From NCBI RefSeq assembly GCF_021869535.1, contig NW_026262593.1, forward strand, positions 70,644,322 through 70,708,321: a DNA stretch of 64,000 nt, in the 5' to 3' direction. Position numbers and translations under genes: made by a program. Position 1 is the stretch's first letter; each line of letters opens with the position of its first letter. Below, piece after piece: positions 33,201 through 45,200 of this stretch. The notes under the pieces are model-generated. The model was not told where the DNA came from, ran no database searches, and worked only from the letters and a program-made list of their open reading frames with translations. Source of the DNA: Mytilus californianus (Eukaryota > Mollusca > Bivalvia > Mytilida > Mytilidae).

Positions 33201-36200
33201 ACGCAATAAGTCTCAGTCTCATGTGATAAATAAAGTGTCGTTTTTTCATTTTCTTGGTGTTCAATATTCAGTCTCATTTTTTTCAACTTAATTTTCTTGG
33301 TCTTCCACGATAAATCTCATTTCTGCAAGTCTAATCGCAGTATCTCCTTTATATAACTATTTAATTAGATTTAAGTATTTTACGGTCAGTGTCCTAACTT
33401 TGCATTCCTCGTTTTGTTATATATTTTCAGTATTCCGTGCTGAGTCTATTTCTCAGAAAATATCAACAAAATTTACCGCAAGTACAAACATGTAGTACGT
33501 GTACGTGTTAACATTCTGAAAAAGATAAATTTTCATAGTTTGCATTTACTTTTGATAAAACTTTGACGAGACACATAATTAATAACATGAATTTGCCTTT
33601 CGGGAGAATGTTTATAAACCGTGTAAGGTCACTTGACGTACATGTATTATTTTTTTTATGTATGTTAATATGTATTTACGTTATTTTGCACCTTTAAAAC
33701 TTTCCCGCACATGTGTGTAAGTGTATGCATCGCCACCATACATTAAAGCAGATTGTTATGAGTTCTTCCAAAGGTAAGTCAAAAAGTAACATGAATTTAA
33801 ACGAAGTTTAATAGGTGCGTTGATAGGTTAAGCATAATTGTGTTCTGCCATTTATTTTATTAGGTAAAAGTAAAAGTTACATACCGTTTAAAAATACCAT
33901 TCCATGTTTATTATCTATAAAGGCAGATCAACGCGTATGATTGAATTATTCGATTTTATATCCCCGATCGTTTTGAATAAGTTTATACTAACTGCGATAA
34001 TTTATTGAAAAATCTGTTATCGAAATTGATTTTATACCTGTATGTAGCTCTTTGAAACAACTGTCAATCATTTCCTGTCTAAGTTCGTTGGTTCTCTTCG
34101 GGCACTCCGACTTCCTCCACTAAACAAAAAGGACCTCCACGAAATAGCAAATAGTGCTGAAAGTGGCGTTAAACATCAATCAATCAATCATTTTCGGTTA
34201 TGCAGAGCTCGTTTAAACTGACTGTACGTGCATATAACTTAGAGTAAGCATTTGTAATGATAATCTTTAAGGAAAATTGAACAACTTTTAATGACATTTT
34301 TAAACGCAGTGTAAGACTAGTAACCTTGTTAGATCAAAATATATAGGCGCGGCCAGCATTGTGTTCCAATTGCAATTTTCATTTCTAGTTTACTCCTCTC
34401 TCGTTTTCTCTGAATTTATTATTCATTAGCAGAACAATGAGTGTTAATATTATTAATTACCTGGGACAGTATATGTCATTAGATATTAACTACCTTCATT
34501 CATGGAATGGCGTCAGTAAACAGCTACATGTTTGTGTGTTTATCAACATTATTTTTCAATAATTTAATTTTGGATGTAACGCGTCTTCTGATTGGCTGAC
34601 GTTGTTTTGTTTATCAGCTCATAGACATAATTTTGTCATGTGACCGTGACGTCATCGACGTTTTTTCATGATTTACTCCGGTTTAAAATGGATTTTAGAA
34701 TTAAATTATAAGAAACGACTGTAAATTTTTTCTGTCTATTCGAAATAACATAAAAATGTTGTGCACACTTAAAATAACCCGCTACGCGGGTTATTCAGTG
34801 TGCACCACATTTTTGATGTTATTTCTTCATAGACAGAAAAAATATTACAGTCATTTCTTAATTAAATTTTCCAAATTAAATATTATCCATGGACCGAGAA
34901 AATCAACGGCGTTGATAAAAGGAGCAACTATTAATAAGATAAGCTAAATAATAAGAAGAAAACTAAAGAGAGAACGTGGAATAAAAGTTGTTATTCCATA
35001 TTGATAGAACTTTAGTAGGTTTTTCTATATGAATGGGATTTTGAATAAATAAGCACATTCACCTGCGGAAAAAGTATATTCACCGCGCAAAACGTCGCGT
35101 GCTTTTACGTGTATAATAACGATACAATGTTTGACGTCTAGTTGGTTTTGGTAAGTAACTGTTATTTTATACATATTTTTCTCGCTCGGAACATGGAATA
35201 AAACAATTACTGTCTTTTGTTTCGGTAAATATGTGGTTTAATTGACTTTTGAAAAACCTAGTGACATTCACTTCGGCCGTTGGCCTCAGTGAATATCAGT
35301 TTTTCAAAAGTCAATAAAACGACACATTTACCTCATCGAAAGACAGTAATTGTATATTATTTAACCTTAAATAAGACGCATTTATTATATAAAACATAAA
35401 AATATCATAAAAGGTATCATTCGTGTTAGCATCTGACTCTGAAAGTATACTTGATTTGAAAGCATGTTGTCCTTCGTTATAATATCAGTGACTGTATATC
35501 CGAGTAGATTTCATACAACAGCATCATTAAATGTATAAATAGTCACGATCTTGTTCAATGCCCAGTTATCAATAAAAAGAATACCGGACGCAATGATTGT
35601 TTAATAACAGTGTTAGTATTCTCTTTATCAATAGATATATTTAAACTATGAAAAGTAAAGATTTTTAAAAAGGAAAATGTCTGGAATTATTAGCCGTTCA
35701 AATAGTATTGCTATAAATGTTAGTAGTGAATAAGTGTTACAATTTGTGCAGCTACAATACCTTCATATTTGTGAAATCTACGTCTCTGTTGTAAATGTTT
35801 GCAGCAATTCAAATACTGTGAGAAATAACCTCAAACACGCGAATAGCCACCTGAAAAATGTACACTTCAATCAAGTATAAAACTTCCAAGTTCATGAAAT
35901 TGGTCTATTAAAAAAAGCTTTTCCGGTCGTTTGATGAATGAACAACGATCTCAGAAACATTATCGGTTTTAACTAAATGCAGACATGCAACATAGCATAG
36001 ACCCTATGATTGAGTGTTATTATAAAGGGTTGCCAGTATACCTGCTACCAATCACGCATACATTAACCTATTCATTCAATCACTGCATGGTCGCTAGATG
36101 GAAACCTAGTTTTCAGCTAATCCAAGGCATATATTATAGCTATATTACTAAAATAACGAGGTCTAATTTGTTGGCCGGTATGACGTTAAAACGACGAATC

Positions 36201-39200
36201 AAAGAATTCAACTTTATTATATGTAACTAATATAGGTTCTTTTGTTTTTCACATGATCAATATTACCAATAATTAATTAGCAAGTTCCGGGTCGAATCCG
36301 TTACCGATATCAATAGACTGTTTTCATATTACCGACTTTTGACTCCGGATTATATAATTTTTCGACAGGTTACCTTTTCTCTGGGTAGACATCATGGTAC
36401 TCGGTCAAGTAAGAGCAACCAAAAGAATAAAAATCATACACATAATTCGTACAATTTGAAGGGAAAGTTTTCTGTTTTCTGATGATTTTATCGTGTTAAG
36501 AAAATACAAAGCAGTTAATTTCCTCCATGAATTGTATCGATTAAAAGCTTGATTTTACTTTTTTACGTTGCTCTTAGTACCCGAGTACCAGGATGTTTTA
36601 CCACAGAGAAGGTAACCTGTCGAAAAAATATAAACTCCGGAGTCAAAAGTCGGTAATATTAAAAAGGTCTATAGTATATGTCACATGTAGTTTCCGATGG
36701 TAGTATGTATGTTTGTTCTATATCTTCCTCCTTTATTAGGAGCATTAAGATAGATAATAGTGTTAAGGAAGACATTTAACACACGGTATCTGTACAGATT
36801 TAATGTGAGCATTTAGAGTAGTAAGAAATTCGAGACGGGTTCAAACAGAAAGATTTTGAAGGCAGAGAAAAATGGGACATTATAATCATCATGACGTTAT
36901 CAGATGACAATACGAATACCAAAAATCCAGGCTAAAAATAAGGCGTAGGTACTTTAATTCAGTCATGGAACCGCGATGTCGCGGGAGTGTTCTAGTAACA
37001 CTTAAGATAGGCAGTCATTCAAATTTATATACGCTAGATTTTTATAAATGGTTAGTATATATTTATACATAGTCATATTCTATCTGCCTATATACAACTC
37101 AATTTCCTTTCAGATGTTCCATGTTGTTGTTCACAGCGCTGGATTTTGGCGTATACTAGTTTTGTTGGTTTTTTCTTTGTGTATTCATTACGTGTGAATA
37201 TTAGTGTGGCTATTGTGTGTATGGTTAAGACACCAAATATTACAACAACTGATACATTTGACAATTCGTCATCTAGTATATGTACCGGTACCGCTTCTTC
37301 AAGACAAGTTTTTAATGAGGTATATATATTTGACACTCTTTAAAAAATGAAAATAACACTAAATATAAATGTTATGCGTCTAAAGCGTTTTTCTGGATAT
37401 ACCTTCCTGAAAAAGTTGAAGAGTTATATAACGAAAATGTACCTAATATAATATCCAAATCAATCGAAGGTTAGTTTTGCCTGGTGGAGTTGAAACCTAA
37501 GTTTCTGAATAATTTCTTAATTTATAAACGGTCGGTTTGATAAAAAAAAGCTTGTTAAACATCTTGTCAGTACTGAAGTATTGACAACTGAGCTAACGAT
37601 ACCTTCGGGGACTGATAGTCATTCAATTTGCCTACTGGAAAAATAGTAAAAACGTTTTCATGATTTCAATCATGCCTATATAGTGGTAAATAAACTATGT
37701 GGTTGTCGTTTGTTGCTGTGTTTCATATTTGTTTTTCGTTCATTTTTTGTGCATTAATTAGGCCGATAGTCTTCTCGTTTGAGTTGTTTTACATTTGTGA
37801 TTTCGGGGCCTTTATAGCTGACTATGCGCTATGGGCTTTGCTCATTGTTGAAGGCCGTATGGTGATCTATAGCTGTCAATTTCTGTGTCATTTGATCTCT
37901 GGTAGAGAGTTTTCTCATTGGCAATCATACCACATCTTCTTTTTACCTATGGAATACGGAATGTAAAAAGGGGGTAGGTGTTGGCAGCACATACCACGCA
38001 TTGTTCATGTCCTATATAGGTCTAAAAACCGTACATAAGACTCATCAGTGGCGTCCAAGAGAAAACTGTTCAAAGAGTGGTGAGGCATTTTTGCTTCGGT
38101 GTTTTTCTTTTAATTAATCATCAATAGAATAAAAAAAAAATATTACACCTCCCCTAGGGAAGTTAAGGTTACCTTTGGCAGATTTTTTTCTTCAAGACCC
38201 TTTCATCATCCCGTATAAAATATGAAGATTGGGTATGATTGCCAATGAGACAACTATCCATCAGAGTTCAAAAGACGAAGATTCAAGATAAAAAAAAACT
38301 TTCTCGTCTTAAACTTTAGGTCTCAAACGTACAGATGTTTTTCATTCCAGAATCAAGTGGATGGAATCGGTCTTATTCAGACATTTGGGATAACTTTAGA
38401 TCAAAATCATAACATCATTCACCAATATGTTGCATGTTGAAATTAAAATGAGCTTAAACAGAGACAGATAGAAATAAGAAGATTTGGTATGAGTGCCAAT
38501 GAGACAACTCTCCATCCAAGTCACAATGTATAAAAAGTAAACAATTATAAGTCAAAGTACGTCCTTCAACACGGAGCCTTGGATCACACCGAACAGCAAG
38601 CTATAAAGGGCACCAAAATTACTAGTGTAAAACAATTCAAACAAATGCCTTTACCGATAGGAGAAGCGTTACGTACATATAACCAATATCTTTGAAAGAC
38701 ACATATTTCTAATTGTCGAATGTTTTATTGAAAACCAAAGAAATTGTGTTTTTTTAATTTTGTTTTCAAACGTATTTTAATAATAACTAGGGATAATATA
38801 TACGTACAAATTTATGTTTAACCGTTTTAACCGTTTTAACCGTTTTTAAGGATGTTAGCTCCTGTTTCGAAGTAAAAAGCCCTTTAAAGACTGCTATAAA
38901 TTGATAGTATATGAAAACATTGAAAGGTCTGTGTCCTTGTTTTTTTTAAGACATAATCTATCGAAAATTGTCGGGAAATTATTCTCTAGATTTTTCATAT
39001 ATTTAACATTAGTACATTAGTACCTCCTTCTTTCAAAAACAGTAAAAAATGAAAATACAGGATCGCGCTAACATGTTTAACCCCGAAACATTCTGTATGT
39101 ATGTGCCTGTCCCAAGTCAGGAGCCTGTAATTCAGTGGTTGTCGTTTGTTTATGTGTTACATATTTGTTTTTCGTTCATTTAGGCCGTTAGTTTTCTCGT

Positions 39201-42200
39201 TTGAATTGTTTTACATTGTCTTCTCTATACCTTATGTTCTTAACATAGCACCACTTCTACCAATAGACAACTAAAACACAAACGTATGTTTGTCGACTAG
39301 CTTGCTGCTTGTGTATATTCTGAGCTGCCGATTTTATTCAATAAATATGTACAAACATGTCACATCAATACACATTAAAAATTGTGGCAATCATAATGAC
39401 TTCTAATATCTTCTACTTATATCTAATTGTTTCGTGACCGACCAGGAAAAACTACTTTTAGAAACCTGTGTCCTTTTGTCAATGCCAAGCGAAACCCCCA
39501 AGTGTTGGACCGCACTTGATATAAGAATGTTCAAAAAAACATTAAAGAAAACATTTAAATGCAAAAAATCTGCTATCAGTCAAAAGACTGCGGCTATATG
39601 AAAATAATTTGAAGACAGAAAAGAGTCTGAATAAACAAATCCGATTACGTTTGTATAGCCATATCACCTATATATAACAAAAAGTTTTAACTTTAATGCA
39701 CATGTACTTATAAACAAAAATATTTTAAAAACGTTTCTTAACGTACATGTTAAAAAATTTGATGTTCACTCAAGTAAGGCAGGGCTAGAAATGACCATAT
39801 ATACACCTATCATTTAACACAATAATTTTCCCGCCCAAAAAAATTCATACGCCTTCGAACTACTACGTGAGAAGACAATTAATTCCCGTTACACTACGTG
39901 CCACGGAAATTAGGAAGTCTTCTCTATACCTTATGTTCTTAACATAGCACCACTTCTACTAATAGACAAATAAAACACAACCGTATGTTTGTCGACTACT
40001 TTGCTGCTTGTGTATAGAAAACAACAAAGATAGCTAGACTGTATAAACAAATTAATTTCAAATTAAACAAAAAGTAATTCTTATCACCAAACTTGCGATT
40101 CATAAATCATAAACCTAATTGCTTCGACACTTTTAATCTGTTTTCAATAGAATCAGCCACATAGCCATCTTTACTAGAATCGCTTTTCCATCTACCATGA
40201 CGCTTCCAGCACCTTTCGTTAACGTCAGAATTAGCCGCCGCAGTGGCACCACCAGACCTCAAAGAGTGCAAACCAAGATTTAACTCTGGAGCAACTAATT
40301 TCAAACGCTTCAGTATGCATTCACTAGCTGTGCTATAGCTGATCGGTTTATTAACCTGAATTAAACCAGACCTTTTCTTAGATTTGTACAAAGGACGAAA
40401 CAAATACTTGTCCTAACAAATATCTAAATGCGCCATACCAATATACTTTAATAACATGTCAAATGGACAAGCCATTGATAGACCTTTAGAAACTAAAACT
40501 TCATCTCCGGCTCTATATTCGTCAGTTTTGCTCTTTTTAATCTTTACAATTAAATAGTTATCTCTAAAAATAATGTCGTTATACTTCAGATTACTCAACT
40601 CACTAAATCTAAGAAAAGCGCTATAACTCAGTAAAATCATAGCTAGATCCCTAACTACTGTTAAATCATTTGACCCTTGAAACATAGAACATACACTCAT
40701 CAAATTATCATTGGAGACAGGATCTTTCTTTACAACTGGAGCTTTAGAAGTACGTTTAGCCGACTCAACTATATTTTTTACAATAGCATTCTCTGTAGGA
40801 TCTAACTGACCTGACATGTCATGAGCCCATTTTATAGAATAAAAAACACTATTGATTGTACTGTATGTAGCACCTGAATCAAGCAAATGCACTAAATATA
40901 AAGAAACATGAATAGGCGATGCTGGTAAATAAATCAAATTATGTTCATGCGAAAATGTTTTCCATTTTTTAAAAGCATAGTTATATTTTCTAACAGTACT
41001 GTCACTTCTGGCATCAAGCAGTCTCGACCAAAAACTATCCACCAAATCATGTAAAGGATGATCCTCTCCGATACCACTATCCTCCACGGCTTCTGTTACA
41101 AACCGTCCAAGCTTTAACCCTATACAAAATAAAATCAACCAAATCTGATCTTAAATGCAATTAAGGAAAATTTCATATGTTTCCCAAATACACCATTATT
41201 TCCCCTTCCGGGAACGACAGGACTAATGTTCATTATATGATGCTTGTCTGTTATGAAATGTTTCATATTTCCAAAAATAGCATGTAACATCAACCAATAA
41301 GGTGAAGAATACCACAATGGAACTACCAGTGTACAATTTGCCTCATCACTACACAGTTTTCTTATAACCTTACAAACAACATTCGGTGGTGGTACTAACC
41401 AATTGTTTTCACTAAACCAGTTTTGTGAGAACGCATCTATTGCTTCTGTATTCTTACACCAGCACTTAAAATTAAATCTCGAACATTTAGCGTTGTAATC
41501 TGTAGCAAATCTGTCTATTGTATGTCTACCCCATAACCTATCTAACATTTGAAATACAGATTCTTCAATACCCCAGTCGTCGCAATCTGAATATCTACTC
41601 AGACCATCAGCAATTTTATTTTGTTCTCTTGGAATCCAATGTGGTTTAATTTTTATATTGTTCTCTGAACATAAATAATTTAGCTCACAAGCAATATTTT
41701 GAAGTTCCGATTTTTTGCTACCATTTTTAACTATACTAGTTACATTCTTATTATCTGTATTCAATTTTAAACAATGGTTTTCTAAACATCTTAACGAACT
41801 TTTCACTGTTCTCCTAACTGCTTCAAGCTCACGCCACGTTGAACTTTTACCACTTTCCAATACTGTCCAACTACCTACTACTGTAACAGTATTCAAACTG
41901 TTACCTGGTAATTCTAGACCACAGTCAGTCAGAATTTCTAACGAGTCACAGACCGACTCAGCACATATGCTATCAACTACGGGCACAATATAGCCCCCAA
42001 AACCTACTTCTGAGGCATCAGTGAACGCCAATAAATCACATACATCTGACTCATGCAGATCATTACCTTTCTCATTTAACTGCGTTACTGAATTTAACCA
42101 GTATCTGAGCTCCTCAACAGCTGGAGCTGTTAGAGCAACAAGTGACTTCCAACTTGCCCTTAACAGTATACAGTTATACAATTCTCTAGTTCTAAGTCTA

Positions 42201-45200
42201 ACCAAATTACCTAAAACAGATTGCATTGATATATTCTGGCCAACAATTCCGGCAACAAACTTTGCACTGTTCAAAATTTTATCTTTTCCGACACCGAAAA
42301 GTATTTTACTGATAACATCAACTAATCTTTCTATACGTTCACTGGAAACTCTAAGTTTCCCGAACTCCATATCCCAAACTAAACCTATCCAGGTCATATT
42401 TTGCTGTGGATACCAAACACATTTTTCGTCAGCTATTAAAATACCAAATTCAGACAAACTAGATCTTATATACGAGCTAGTTCTTTCAGCTGATTGAAAA
42501 TCATTTGCACCTCCAAGCCCATCATCAAGATACATTATTATCTTCAAACCCTGATTTCTCCAGTATTTTATCACTTCCTTAAGAACTTTGGTAAAAATAT
42601 GACCTGCACTGGCCAGACCAAAAGGAAGAACATTAAATACAAAGTACTTTGTTATACCATTGAAATCCCAACTGAAACCTAAATAAGTTCTATGTTCCTC
42701 TAATATTTCCAGATGGTGATATGCACTCTAAAGGTCATATCTAAACCAAAAAATTCCTTTTTCAAACAATTCTCTTGCAACTGCACCGTCTTCAAATTTA
42801 AACCTAAACTGGTGTATACATTCGTTGATATGCCTAAAATCCAAAACTAAACAGGGCTTCTTTGATCTACTAAAAGCTACCGTTAAAGGATTAACCACAA
42901 AAGGTATATCGTTAACTTCTGAAATGCAACCTTTTTCTGTCAATTTTAAAATGTCGCCAATAACGAATTCCCCGTTATCCCTAGCGGATTTATTATTTCT
43001 CAATATAACATTATCTGGTAGTACTTTAAACGGAATACCGTAACCCTTTTCTATAACTCTTAAAATATACGTGCTTGTGTCTATATCTCTCCATTTGTGT
43101 ATTGATTTTTTCAATTTACCTACAGGTGTGATTAAACTTGAAGTTACCTGTCTAGACACCTGTTCGATACATTCATGCTCGAGTAAACAAATACTATCAT
43201 CATTCATGACATCTTTTAAAGACTTATCAGTTAGGTGATTCGTATTCACCTGAAAACAATTATCATGCAGTAAATCTGAGCAAATGCTACTTAATTTATT
43301 AATATTAAATAAATTAGTACTTAACTTTCGTTTTTTCTCTGGACATTCAAATTTCAAGTGACCAGGCTTGTAGCAGTTGTAGCAAACTCCGGGCCTCCCA
43401 CTTGCTTTTCCATTTGTGTCGTTACCACTAGAAGTTGCAGTTGAAGTTGGCCTGCTATACGGCGTTGGTCTTTTCTTCTTAGCTTTCTCTGGTTTTGTTT
43501 TTCTCTCCGCTCGTGTCTGCGCTCTCAGAATTTTCGGATCGTCCTCGGAATCATCTGCGAGGGGATTCACAGTATATTCCTGTACCACTTTCCATCCCAT
43601 CTCGGACGAATCGGCCATTTTAACCAACTTCTGTCTGTAGCGTATAAGTTGTATACCTTCTGCTATTTTCTGCTTGGCTAAACCGGCACTTGGGTCCCTG
43701 GACTCCAGACTAGCATCGGCTTCCTTCAAAGTTACGCTAAGCTTGTGGTTGAATTTGAATTGGTCTTCACAAGACTTTCTTTGAAACTTGTAGTCATCCT
43801 TCACCGAAAGTTCATTTTGTAATCTATTCATTTGTAGCTCTGAACTCTCCTTCTGTTGATGATCGAATTCCTGTAGTTTTATTGAAAACACCCCTTCCAT
43901 TTGTGACAATAAATCGTTCTGTGATTTTCGAATTTCTTCCCCGACAATCCGCTTAACACTATTCTCGATGTCCGGATCCATCATGGCACTCAGAAAAATT
44001 TGATGTTCACTCAAGTAAGGCAGGGCTAGAAATGACCATATATACACCTATTATTAAACACAATAATTTTCCCGCCCAAAAAATTCATACGCCTTCGAAC
44101 TACTACGTGAGAAGACAATTAATTCCCGTTACACTACGTGCCACGGAAATTAGGAAGTCATTTCGGGGCCTTTTATAGCTGACTGTGCGGTATGGGCTTT
44201 GCTCATTGTTGAAGGCCGTACGGTGACATATAGTTGTTAATTTCTGTGTCATTTGGTCTCTTGTGGAGAGTTGTCTCATTGGCAATCATACCACATCTTC
44301 TTTTATATATATATGTAATAAAATATAAATAGAAAAGTAGGGGTCAGATGGCATGATTTTTATTGTAACTACATGGATAAATACATGTATAGAGGATTCC
44401 ATAGAGGAATATCTGACAAAAAATCAAAAGCAAGAATAGCGAACATCCTCAACTCATAATGTAGTACATTTATGACACACTTTCCTAAAATATTTCAATC
44501 TAAAATGCAAGATGTAAATCATATGTACAAGGATTTTTGTATTCTATTTATAGCACGCTGAATTTGATTGGAACAAGGAAGTTACGTCATCAATATTGGC
44601 ATCTTTTTTCTATGGTTACATAATTACTCAGATTCCTGGAGGTTGGTTGTCAGACAGATTTGGTGGCAGATATGTGTTTGGGATTGCCATGGCAATTTCT
44701 TCCATCAGTACCTTGTTGATACCCGTATGTGCTAGGAATTCAGTAGTTTCTGTTTATGTATTGCGTGTTATTCTTGGATTAGCTACAGTAAGTTCATTAG
44801 TGTAAATTATATGCATATCATAGAAAAAAGTAAACAATAAAAAAAAAAACCGAATTACGAGGAAAATTCAAAACGGAAAATCCCTAATCAATTGGCAAAA
44901 TAAAAAGCTCAAACACATTAAACTAATGGATAACAAATGTCCATATTCCCATCTTCTGAAAAAGAAGATAGCAGCAGTATAGACTAAAACTGAACATATT
45001 TTGGACTGCATCAATCAACGATTTAAAATGGCTGTCGTCAGCCCTCACTGTGACTTTCAGAGGATGCACAGCAAGTCGGTCCTATATACTTCGTTTTTCA
45101 TATGCCAAAAATGATTTCTTGTCATGTATTGATTCAACATATCCTATATTATTATATTCTGTTCTATCTTGCAGACGTTTCATATATGATCGGTCCATAT

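Larger units (their letters stand above)
27282..37113 (+). other. SLC17 intron 1 (9.8 kb)
   Basis: Holds no other gene. 27290-28670 is featureless AT-rich sequence apart from a 'gattgacaacgcgacaacta' relic at 27515. The rest is mostly repeats, annotated separately: dispersed repeat 28675-29340, ~30-bp arrays, a ~1.65-kb inverted-repeat element, SINEs and three hairpin or long-TIR elements. Confidence 0.7.
39218..44158 (-). mobile_element. Ngaro-like YR retrotransposon, structurally complete (~4.94 kb)
   Basis: In minus-strand order: A1 (44158-43994), Gag-like/RT/RNase H ORF (43984-41135), tyrosine recombinase (41138-40107), B1 (40016-39917) joined to A2 (39918-39753), a 435-bp spacer and B2 (39317-39218). 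A1 and A2 are ~165 bp and differ at only a few positions; B1 and B2 are 100 bp with about five differences. This A1-ORFs-B1A2-B2 'split direct repeat' layout is the hallmark of Ngaro-type elements, which replicate through a circle whose B2-A1 junction is copied inside as B1A2. A GT dinucleotide is shared at both outer ends and at the internal junction. The insertion is antisense in SLC17 intron 2. Two in-frame TAG codons make this copy non-autonomous unless read through. Confidence 0.88.
37320..44553 (+). other. SLC17 intron 2 (7.2 kb)
   Basis: Contains dispersed repeats (37695-37942, 38512-38622), a short 'aaccgtttt' triplet at 38820-38850 and the complete Ngaro-like retrotransposon. 38660-39060 has no other feature. 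Confidence 0.75.

Noticed and set aside
32316..33291. Four overlapping 95-138-codon plus-strand ORFs
   Set aside because: All three frames stay open because the ~30-bp repeat has few stops; the peptides are degenerate repeats without a domain.
41715..42497. Plus-strand ORFs of 92 and 158 codons
   Set aside because: Antisense shadows of the Ngaro-like RT/RNase H frame.
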